Shown here in pieces: positions 1 to 5,686 of a stretch of DNA of 8,591 nt. The position numbers and the translations under genes were made by a program. A model generated the notes under the pieces. It was not told the DNA's origin. It saw only the letters and a program-made list of their open reading frames with translations, and searched no databases. The DNA is from an uncultured Ruminococcus sp. (GTDB lineage: Bacteria > Bacillota > Clostridia > Oscillospirales > Ruminococcaceae), in the NCBI GenBank assembly GCA_945835085.1, contig CAMAIG010000039.1, positions 1 to 8,591 of the forward strand, in the 5' to 3' direction. Within the stretch, counting starts at the first letter, position 1. Every line of letters starts with the position of its first letter.

Positions 1-9
1 TTCCATAAT

Positions 10-903
10 TTACCCCTCGTTGTTTTTCAGAAAAGACAAGTCCTCACGCCTGAGCAATGCTTCATCATTCCAGCCAACTTGATTCTGATATGAGCTTGGG
101 GAGGTTGTCATCATATCCGCACATATCATCAGCATTATCGGCGCAACAGCTTTCACAGGTGACGACTGATATATATTTTCACTTTTGTTGTCCTCATTAA
201 TAATGCTGCCTTTTGTAAACATTCCGTTGAATTTGCAAAGAAAGTCAAGTGCTTTTTCAGCTTTTTCTACAGGAATGTTAATAAGCTTTGCTATGGTTTT
301 GGCACGCACAGCCTCTTTCCAATTTAAGGATAGCATATAATGCAATATTTTCAGATTTGATTTATCTCCGAGAAATGCAAAAAGCTCTGCCATTTCATCT
401 GTAATTTTGAGCCGTTTTGCAAAGCCTTCCTTGGGCTGCTTTACAAGAAAATAGTATTCCAGATCCTTGTTGAGCCGCATATAGCTGAAGCCTTCCTTGC
501 TGCTCAGCTCCGAAACAGTGATGCTGTCTGTAACATTAAGCTCGGGACGGTCATAATAGTATTTGTTGGCTGCCCATGAGGCAGTCTGAATTGCCCATAC
601 ATATTTCATTGCCTGTTCAAAGAACAGCTTTTCGGAGTTTTCGGAGCTTTGGAACGATTTCTGCAGCTCATCAATTATCTGCTGAACAACGGAAGCATCC
701 TCCTTTGCTCTGCCGTAAAGATAGTCTATGGATACGCCAAAAAAGTCTGCGATTTTCGGCAGCAGATCGCCGTCGGGATAACTGCCGTTCTCCCATTTGC
801 TGACTGCCTGGGGACTTACGCCCAGGTGAGCGGCAAGGGTCTCCTGTGTAACATTATGCTCCTTGCGAAGCCTTTGCAGCTGTGATGAAAATACTGTATC
901 CAT
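10..903 (-). CDS. XRE-family transcriptional regulator with a winged-helix-like C-terminal part
   Basis: This is a predicted cytoplasmic DNA-binding regulator of 297 residues. Residues about 6-62 form a typical Cro/C1 helix-turn-helix: LRKEHNVTQETLAAHLGVS, then QAVSKWENG, then DLLPKIADFFGVSIDYLYG. The rest is much longer than in a minimal XRE repressor. Residues about 180-230 (SNLKILHYML, AKTIAKLINIPVEKAEKALD) resemble an ArsR/MarR-like winged helix, which I infer from pattern only. No membrane segment is seen. The ATG at 903 is preceded by AAAAGGAG at 921-914, and a good promoter lies just upstream. The signal and targets are unknown. Past its TAA stop, a GAGGGG and an ATG at 6-4 may start another gene that leaves the window, but only two codons are visible. 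Confidence 0.9.
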   Translation of the reverse strand: MDTVFSSQLQRLRKEHNVTQETLAAHLGVSPQAVSKWENGSYPDGDLLPKIADFFGVSIDYLYGRAKEDASVVQQIIDELQKSFQSSENSEKLFFEQAMKYVWAIQTASWAANKYYYDRPELNVTDSITVSELSSKEGFSYMRLNKDLEYYFLVKQPKEGFAKRLKITDEMAELFAFLGDKSNLKILHYMLSLNWKEAVRAKTIAKLINIPVEKAEKALDFLCKFNGMFTKGSIINEDNKSENIYQSSPVKAVAPIMLMICADMMTTSPSSYQNQVGWNDEALLRREDLSFLKNNEG

Positions 904-936
904 CTTTTGAAATCTCCTTTTGCTTGATTTTATTAC

Positions 937-965
937 AGTATATCACAAACAGCGGTTGTTGTAAA
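937..965 (-). promoter_or_regulatory. Sigma-A promoter of the XRE regulator gene
   Basis: On the minus strand the -35 is TTTACA (965-960) and the -10 is TATACT (942-937), separated by 17 bp, with a TGA extended -10. The expected start site is near 930, giving a leader of about 27 nt. Confidence 0.7.
948..960. promoter_or_regulatory. Candidate operator dyad between -35 and -10
   Basis: AACAGCGGTTGTT is a 13-bp dyad (AACAnCGnTGTT) lying in the spacer of the promoter. XRE regulators often repress their own gene from such a site. The symmetry is imperfect and short, so this is a candidate only. Confidence 0.35.
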
Positions 966-1353
966 TGCTTAGTTTGGGCGGCAATTCTACTTTCGGAAGA
1001 TATTTTTACCAAATACAACTAAAAGTTTATTCCGCAAAAAATTTAATCAAAATATTACTTTATAATAGATCCGCTGTATTTGTCTTTACCGTTGTTTTGA
1101 ATAATTCTTTATGGCACTCTGCCTAATGACCGCCTGCCCTTTTATGATTTCTAACAGAACTTACCCTCAAAAGCCACCCCCCGTACTTACGGCTGAACGC
1201 AAAATAAAGGAATGACAAAGCCGGACCCCGTTATTGCGACAGACCGCTTAATGTAAGTAGCCGAAAAAAATTTCCGCACCTCATCTCAATATCCCGGAAA
1301 TATTTTCACAATCATTTTTTCGCAAAAAACATCATTTTTTAATAAAATAGCTC
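966..1353. other. Gene-free divergent intergenic region
   Basis: About 390 bases separate the promoters of the two divergent genes. I find no convincing reading frame, ribosome binding site or RNA gene. The stretch holds AT-rich segments, a TATAAT at 1061-1066 without a -35, and a short dyad CCGTA-ct-TACGG at 1181-1192. Base use around 1120-1260 is richer in C and G than the flanks and could be a decayed gene, but no homology can be read from it. Confidence 0.4.
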
Positions 1354-1382
1354 TTGCAAAAATCAGTGAAACATGGTATAAT
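1354..1382 (+). promoter_or_regulatory. Sigma-A promoter of the dehydratase-family operon
   Basis: TTGCAA (1354-1359), a 17-bp spacer and TATAAT (1377-1382) with an extended -10 TGG directly before it. The start site should fall near 1389, giving a leader of about 40 nt. This is one of the strongest promoter matches in the window. Confidence 0.85.
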
Positions 1383-1429
1383 CAGTGTAAGTATAAATAT
1401 ATCTATTGAAATGAGGATGATCTACTCAC

Positions 1430-2698
1430 ATGGCTGAGCTTGTTTACAACGAGCAGGGCAGACTGCTTTTTACAGAAGAAATGCGTAAGGAATACACTAT
1501 CCTTATCCCCAATATGCTCCCCATACATTTCAGGCTCCTTGAAAGAGTTTTCAATAACCGAGGCTATCGTGTAAAGCTGCTCACCACAATGGGCAGACAG
1601 ATAGTTGACGAGGGTCTGAGATATGTACATAACGATACCTGCTATCCCGCCCTTCTCTGCATAGGTCAGTTTATCGACGCACTGAAATCGGGAGAGTACG
1701 ACGTCAATAAGACCGCTCTTATGATGATACAGTCGGGCGGCGGCTGCAGAGCGTCCAACTATATCCACCTTATCCGCAAGGCTCTGAAAAAATGCGGAAT
1801 GGAGCAGGTTCCCGTAATTTCACTGAACCTTGCAAGCCTTGAGAAAAATCCCGGTTTCCATCTCACTCCCGCTTTGCTTGCGGAGCTTATCGTTTCCGTT
1901 TGCTACGGCGATGTGCTGATGCTCCTTTCAAATCAGGTTCGCCCCTACGAAAATAACAAGGGCGACTGCGACAGGCTCATTGACAAGTGGATAGACAAGC
2001 TTATCGAAACCAATGCAAGCTTTACGAATTTTGACAAGGTTTCCGCCGAGATAGTCAAGGATTTCGAGAATGTCCCCTACACTCCCGACCCCGACAAGAT
2101 AAAGGTCGGCGTTGTGGGCGAGATCTACATCAAATACTCCCCTCTCGGAAACAATAACCTTAACAAATTCCTTGAATCCGAGGGCTGCGAGGTCTACTGC
2201 CCGGGACTTATAGATTTTCTCATTTTCATGGGCGATCATCACGTTGTTGAAACCGAGCTTTACCATGTCAAATACAAGAAATACGTTGTTTCAACAGCGG
2301 TAAAGGGCTTCTTCAAAATGATGCAGAACAAGATAATCAAGGCTGTTAAGGGCACAAGATTTTTCGGTCCAACTCCCTTTGAGAAGGCTAAGAAGGAGGT
2401 CGAGCCCTTTATCTCCCCCGCAAACAAAATGGGCGAGGGCTGGCTCCTGACCGCCGAAATGATAGATATGATAGACATGGGCATCAACAATATTGTATGC
2501 GCACAGCCCTTCGGCTGCCTGCCCAATCACATCATCGGCAAGGGCATGATAAGAAAGCTCAGGGAAACATATCCCCAGTCAAACATCGTTCCCATCGACT
2601 ACGACCCCGGAGCTACACGAGTTAACCAGGAAAACAGGATAAAGCTAATGCTGTCCACCGCAAGACAGCAGATGAACGAAAGCAAAAAGGCTGATTAA
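1430..2698 (+). CDS. 2-hydroxyacyl-CoA dehydratase/activase-related protein (COG3581-like), stand-alone
   Basis: This 422-residue cytoplasmic protein matches what I recall of the conserved C-terminal part of the giant CoA-substrate activase fusions of anaerobes. Recognisable stretches are LFTEEMRKEYTILIPNMLPI, NDTCYPALLCIGQ, QSGGGCRASNY and the C-terminal VCAQPFGCLPNHIIGKGM. Cys71, Cys77, Cys106, Cys357 and Cys363 lie in conserved-looking motifs and may bind an iron-sulfur cluster; that is inference. In the fusions this part follows BcrAD/BadFG ATPase domains and a DUF2229-type domain. Here neither is adjacent, so partners must be elsewhere or absent. The ATG has GAGGATG 10 nt upstream. It begins an operon with the next gene, 12 bases downstream. 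The substrate is unknown and true dehydratase activity is not established for this branch. Confidence 0.85.
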   Translation: MAELVYNEQGRLLFTEEMRKEYTILIPNMLPIHFRLLERVFNNRGYRVKLLTTMGRQIVDEGLRYVHNDTCYPALLCIGQFIDALKSGEYDVNKTALMMIQSGGGCRASNYIHLIRKALKKCGMEQVPVISLNLASLEKNPGFHLTPALLAELIVSVCYGDVLMLLSNQVRPYENNKGDCDRLIDKWIDKLIETNASFTNFDKVSAEIVKDFENVPYTPDPDKIKVGVVGEIYIKYSPLGNNNLNKFLESEGCEVYCPGLIDFLIFMGDHHVVETELYHVKYKKYVVSTAVKGFFKMMQNKIIKAVKGTRFFGPTPFEKAKKEVEPFISPANKMGEGWLLTAEMIDMIDMGINNIVCAQPFGCLPNHIIGKGMIRKLRETYPQSNIVPIDYDPGATRVNQENRIKLMLSTARQQMNESKKAD

Positions 2699-2710
2699 GG
2701 AGGAGATACT

Positions 2711-3382
2711 ATGGCATTAAAGGGAATCAATTCTTACAACAATCTCTATAACAGCTCATTTTACACCAATATGTCCAATAACGGCAAGAATTCATCGGGT
2801 CTGCTGCAGCGGGCTTATGCAAATCTTGCAAAATCAGGCTCCGTAAGCAGTGCCGCAAGAGCTGCCTCAAAGGCATGGCTCAAAGGCTCCGAGAACACCA
2901 CCGAGAATGACGCAAGCTCCGAAAGCTCCACAGGAACTTCTGCGGACAACGCCATTAATCTCAGGAACAATTCCGCTTCAATGCGCACATCGGCATTCAA
3001 TGCAGTTGCTTCGGCGGGCAAGAGCGACGAGGATTTTATCGCTTCCGTAAAGGCATTTGCCGAGAACTACAACAGCACTGTGAAAACTCTCCAGAAGTCG
3101 GACAACTACATTGCCGTAAGCAGCGGCATAAATATGGTCAACACCACAAATTCCTATGCAGGCTCACTTAAAAGAGCGGGCATAACGCTCAACGATGACA
3201 ACACTCTTTCCGTTGACGAGGAAACCATGAAGAAGAATATCACCACCGCAAAGCAGCTTTTTGACGGTAATTATTCCTATGGCGGCAAGATGATGAAGAA
3301 GGCGTCCAATCTCCAGACCATCGCCAATTTCTCATCAAGCAACGGTGCAGGGCTTTATAACCGCAACGGTTTGTATTTCTGA
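2711..3382 (+). CDS. Small protein with a FliD-like C-terminal region, function unknown
   Basis: The product has 223 residues with no signal peptide or membrane segment. Residues 1-100 are rich in Ser, Asn, Ala and Thr and look poorly folded (SSESSTGTS near 69-77). Residues about 108-190 resemble the end of flagellar hook-associated protein 2 (FliD): FAENYNSTVKTL, then LKRAGITLNDDNTLSVDEE (153-171), then KQLFDG (181-186), as in the FliD pattern of GI-x-(n)-dGtLsvDe-(n)-lF-G. No flagellar gene is nearby and the length is well under that of FliD. The start has AAGGAGG at 2697-2703, overlapping the stop of the preceding gene, so the two are almost surely co-transcribed. A terminator follows. The role is unknown. 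Confidence 0.8.
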   Translation: MALKGINSYNNLYNSSFYTNMSNNGKNSSGLLQRAYANLAKSGSVSSAARAASKAWLKGSENTTENDASSESSTGTSADNAINLRNNSASMRTSAFNAVASAGKSDEDFIASVKAFAENYNSTVKTLQKSDNYIAVSSGINMVNTTNSYAGSLKRAGITLNDDNTLSVDEETMKKNITTAKQLFDGNYSYGGKMMKKASNLQTIANFSSSNGAGLYNRNGLYF

Positions 3383-3399
3383 TTAAAATGATACATATG

Positions 3400-3427
3400 A
3401 AATGCCGCAGATTTTTGCGGCATTTTT
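3400..3427 (+). terminator. Intrinsic terminator of the dehydratase-family operon
   Basis: AAATGCCGCA (3400-3409) pairs with TGCGGCATTT (3416-3425) around a 6-nt loop, and the T run extends to 3427. It lies 17 bases after the stop of the FliD-like gene. The T tract is short, so termination may be partial. Confidence 0.75.
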
Positions 3428-3452
3428 CATGTCCCGCCATCAAAAAGTATAA

Positions 3453-3469
3453 ATTACACAAATATTACA
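3453..3469 (-). promoter_or_regulatory. WalR-type box upstream of the LCP-like gene
   Basis: Read on the minus strand the site is TGTAAT-ATTTG-TGTAAT, a perfect direct repeat at 11-bp period that fits the known WalR/YycF consensus TGTWAH-N5-TGTWAH. It is centred about 69 bp upstream of the predicted start site of the LCP-like gene. Assignment to WalR is by motif alone. Confidence 0.5.
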
Positions 3470-3494
3470 ATTAGTAATCAAAACGGTAATCCTG

Positions 3495-3523
3495 TTGCAA
3501 ATGAAATGAATGTGTGCTATACT
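3495..3523 (+). promoter_or_regulatory. Sigma-A promoter of the LCP-like gene
   Basis: TTGCAA (3495-3500), a 17-bp spacer and TATACT (3518-3523) with an extended -10 TGC. The predicted start site is near 3529, giving a leader of about 60 nt. Confidence 0.85.
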
Positions 3524-3547
3524 TTAAAAAGTGTTCAGACATATCTC

Positions 3548-3562
3548 TATCTTTGAAAGATA
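3548..3562. promoter_or_regulatory. 15-bp perfect dyad in the leader of the LCP-like gene
   Basis: TATCTTT-G-AAAGATA is a perfect 7-1-7 dyad starting about 20 nt downstream of the predicted transcription start. It has operator geometry, since a 1-nt loop is too tight for a full RNA hairpin. No regulator can be named. Confidence 0.4.
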
Positions 3563-3588
3563 CTCTAAGCTTTTGAAAGGAAGATCTT

Positions 3589-4512
3589 ATGGCAAAAAGA
3601 CGCACTAAAATTGCTGCAACTTATTTTCTTACAATAATCATCTCGCTAGTGGTCATAGGCGGTGCAGCTTATTTCGGAATAACAAAATACCTGAGTTCAA
3701 CGGGCAATTCAAATGACAACGTGATAAAGCCCGTGGAAAACACTTCACCCGTTTCGGGAGCAGATTATGCACCCACCGCCGCAGACTGCCAGACCCTCCT
3801 TGCCATATATGAGCCGGAGAAACGCCTTACCGCTGCCTGCTTCATGCTTGTGAGATTTGATGCCACCGATAATCAGATAGTTCTGTGCCCCATGCAGTCG
3901 GATATCTGCACCGAGCTTGACGGAAAAAGCAACACCCTGTACGAATTCTACCGCATAGGCGGCTCCACAGAGGCTGTTAAGGCTGTGGAAAAAGCAACGG
4001 GCATCAAGATCGACAGATACATTAAATTCACTCGTGACAGCTTTACCCTGTTTTCAAACTACATGGGAAATATCTCCTACGATGTTCCCTATAATCTCAT
4101 TTACGAAAACCCCGAAACAGGTGAAAGCACTGTTATTAAAGAGGGCGAGCAGATACTTGACGCCGTTTCTCTCCGCAAGGTGCTGACCTATCCCCTTTAC
4201 AGCGGCGGTGAGGAATACCGAGCAAAGGTCGTGGGCACAATAGCCGCTTCACTTATAAATTCGGGTGCGACGGGCATTCTCCATGACGCTATGGACTCGG
4301 TTTTCACCGATATTATAAACAGCGACATTGAAACCAACATCACCCGTTACGATTACGATGAAAAGGCGCCTGCAATGAAATACGTCATCGAAAAGAACCG
4401 CAGCCCCGCCCAGCTTATCATACCCTCAGGCTCCTACAACGAAAACAACTGCTATGTGCTGGAGGACAGCTTCCTCAATGCCCTTGCGGCAAGGTTTACA
4501 GCTGAGGAATAA
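3589..4512 (+). CDS. Membrane-anchored LytR-CpsA-Psr (LCP)-like protein, probably degenerate
   Basis: The 307-residue product has a basic N-terminus (MAKRRTK), one membrane segment at about 10-33 and an extracytoplasmic remainder. LCP proteins transfer undecaprenyl-linked glycopolymers to peptidoglycan. LCP-like features are IGGSTEAVKAVEKATGIKID (123-142), RYIKFTRDSFTLFSNYMGNI (143-162) with DVP following, and EGEQILDAVSLRKVLTY (185-201), matching the family's GG, gi-id-y, lvd-lGGv and G-x-xLdg-xAL-y-R blocks. The catalytic arginine region before the first block (canonical SIPRD) reads CPMQSDI (100-106), and the R-x-R motif is missing. It may bind a ligand without catalysis, or be a divergent family member. 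AAAGGAAG at 3576-3583 supports the ATG. It is monocistronic, under its own promoter with a WalR-type box upstream. Confidence 0.75.
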   Translation: MAKRRTKIAATYFLTIIISLVVIGGAAYFGITKYLSSTGNSNDNVIKPVENTSPVSGADYAPTAADCQTLLAIYEPEKRLTAACFMLVRFDATDNQIVLCPMQSDICTELDGKSNTLYEFYRIGGSTEAVKAVEKATGIKIDRYIKFTRDSFTLFSNYMGNISYDVPYNLIYENPETGESTVIKEGEQILDAVSLRKVLTYPLYSGGEEYRAKVVGTIAASLINSGATGILHDAMDSVFTDIINSDIETNITRYDYDEKAPAMKYVIEKNRSPAQLIIPSGSYNENNCYVLEDSFLNALAARFTAEE

Positions 4513-4523
4513 TCAGCGAACCG

Positions 4524-4730
4524 GCAGCGAGCCAATGCAGGCAGCGAGCCGCTGCAGCCAACTCGTTGGCGAAATGGCAAAAACCATTGTTTTGCGGCTC
4601 GGGCAGCGAGCCACTGCAGGCAACTCGTTGGGTAAATAGAATAAACTCTTTTGTTTTGCGGCTCGGGCAGCGAGCCGCTGCAGCCATCACGTTGGTTAAA
4701 TAGAAAAAGCTCTTTTGTTTTGCGGCTCGG
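4524..4730. repeat. Tandem array of ~64-bp palindromic units (BIME/REP-like)
   Basis: Units begin with GCAGCGAGCC at 4524, 4541, 4603 and 4667. The first is cut to 17 bp, then 62, 64 and 64 bp follow. Each full unit runs GCAGCGAGCC, (G/A)CTGCAG, a CAACTCGTTG-like dyad (varied in the third), an AT-rich core, then TTTTGCGGCTCGG. Unit junctions form hairpins: GCGGCTCG-ggcag-CGAGCCGC is perfect at 4658-4678 and has one mismatch at 4594-4614. The same arms also bracket each unit. A solitary GCCAAC-tc-GTTGGC dyad sits at 4557-4570. The array lies between the LCP-like stop and the next terminator, so it should be transcribed as a structured 3' tail. Long frames across it are by-products of the repetition. 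Confidence 0.85.
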
Positions 4731-4795
4731 TAACGTAAGTATCGAAGCCATTTCAGCAAAGACTGTTTATGTTCGGCACAATATTATGACTTATC

Positions 4796-4847
4796 AAAAA
4801 AATTACGGCTGATACAGCAGATAATTGCTGTATCAGCCGTTTTTTTT
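4796..4847. terminator. Bidirectional intrinsic terminator between convergent genes
   Basis: A perfect 15-bp stem (4805-4819 with 4826-4840) encloses the loop GATAAT. T7 follows on the plus strand (4841-4847) and A7 precedes it (4796-4802), giving a T run on the minus strand as well. It ends the LCP-like transcript including the repeats, and the isomerase-like transcript whose stop codon lies in the T run. Confidence 0.92.
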
Positions 4848-5619
4848 ATAACATTCCAAGCCTTCTCAGAAATTCCGCCGAGCTTCTCTGCCGCTCAATG
4901 GAGGAGGTTTCGATAAGCACCGTCGCATCGGGACAGTATTCTGTGATAAGCTCTTTAAACTGCTCCCAGTCGATACTGCCCTCCCCTACCGCAAGGTGAA
5001 GGTCCTCCTTCAGATCGTTGTCGTTGATGTGCATATGCTTTACATAGGGAGAAAGAGCCTTGCACCAGGCTTCGGGATCCTTGCCGAAAACTGCCGCATG
5101 AGCATAGTCAAGGCAGACTCCGAAATTATCGTATGCCGAAAGCTTATCAGCAAGGGCTGCAAGCATATCCGGTGAATCGTCGCACATATTTTCGATGTAG
5201 ATGCTGATATCGGGATTTTCCTCCAGGATCCTGCTCCAGAAATCAATGTTGCATCTGAGCCAGTTGTTAACATATCCTTCCGCCTTGAAAAAGGGGTTAT
5301 GGTTGGTGTGGAAAACCACTGCACCCGCTCCCAGAATACGGGCAGCCTCAATGCTCTGCTTTATTCTAAGCTCCGATATCTCCCTTATGAGCCTGTCACT
5401 GCTGAAAACAAGGACATCAAAGAAATCCCCGTGCATGGTTATAAGCTCGGGCAGCTTATGGGAATGGTATATTTTAGCCATCGCCCTGACCTTGTCCATA
5501 TCGTCCAGGACATCGGGGCTCCAGAAATCGTTATATTCAAAGCCAAGCCCGTATTCTTCCGCAAGGCTGAGGCTTTCCTCCAGCCTGTTGATATCGGGTA
5601 TCAGCAGAAACCTGTTCAT
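4846..5619 (-). CDS. TIM-barrel sugar phosphate isomerase/epimerase-like protein (AP endonuclease 2 superfamily)
   Basis: The 257-residue cytoplasmic protein has the xylose isomerase-like TIM-barrel pattern. Candidate metal and catalytic residues are His63 (TMHGDF), His104 (VVFHTNH), Glu143 (IYIENM), Asp171 and His174 (CLDYAH), His195/His197 (KHMHIND) and Glu237 (VLIETS). The substrate cannot be read from sequence; endonuclease IV-type DNA repair is less likely because the protein resembles the sugar isomerase branch. I chose the ATG at 5619 (MNRFLLIPDI) because AAGGAG lies upstream at 5637-5632 and the barrel begins there. A GTG at 5676 would add 19 residues, but those codons run through a 38-bp palindrome. 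It follows the EAL-HDOD gene by 67 bp and is probably in the same operon. Confidence 0.85.
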   Translation of the reverse strand: MNRFLLIPDINRLEESLSLAEEYGLGFEYNDFWSPDVLDDMDKVRAMAKIYHSHKLPELITMHGDFFDVLVFSSDRLIREISELRIKQSIEAARILGAGAVVFHTNHNPFFKAEGYVNNWLRCNIDFWSRILEENPDISIYIENMCDDSPDMLAALADKLSAYDNFGVCLDYAHAAVFGKDPEAWCKALSPYVKHMHINDNDLKEDLHLAVGEGSIDWEQFKELITEYCPDATVLIETSSIERQRSSAEFLRRLGML

Positions 5620-5642
5620 ATTGCTTTTCAGCTCCTTATAAT

Positions 5643-5680
5643 AACGGCGCTTATACCGAAGCTCCGATATAAGCACCGTT
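5643..5680. repeat. 38-bp imperfect palindrome between the EAL-HDOD and isomerase-like genes
   Basis: Arms AACGGCGCTT (5643-5652) and AAGCACCGTT (5671-5680) pair with one mismatch, and the inner 18 bp also fold, giving three mismatched pairs in all. There is no T tract, so it is not a simple terminator. It sits just before the AAGGAG of the isomerase-like gene and could set mRNA stability or translation of that gene. Confidence 0.6.
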
Positions 5681-5686
5681 TATCCT

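Noticed and set aside
1041..1070. TATAAT at 1061-1066 as a further plus-strand promoter
   Set aside because: No -35 at 16-18 bp and no TG extension; a much better promoter lies at 1354-1382.
1181..1262. GTAAGTA-like words at 1181-1190 (reverse) and 1252-1259, similar to CGTAAGTA at 4734-4741 beside the repeat array
   Set aside because: Shared match is only seven to nine bases without wider similarity, so it is within chance.
4452..4759. Overlapping open frames on both strands across the palindromic array, with repeated peptide blocks such as CSGSLPEPQN
   Set aside because: They exist only because repeat units of about 64 bp lack stops in those frames. They have no ribosome binding sites and overlap the end of the LCP-like gene.
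5620..5676. N-terminal extension of the isomerase-like protein from a GTG at 5676
   Set aside because: An AAAGGA lies before it, but the codons run through a 38-bp palindrome, and a standard AAGGAG and ATG lie downstream where the barrel sequence begins.
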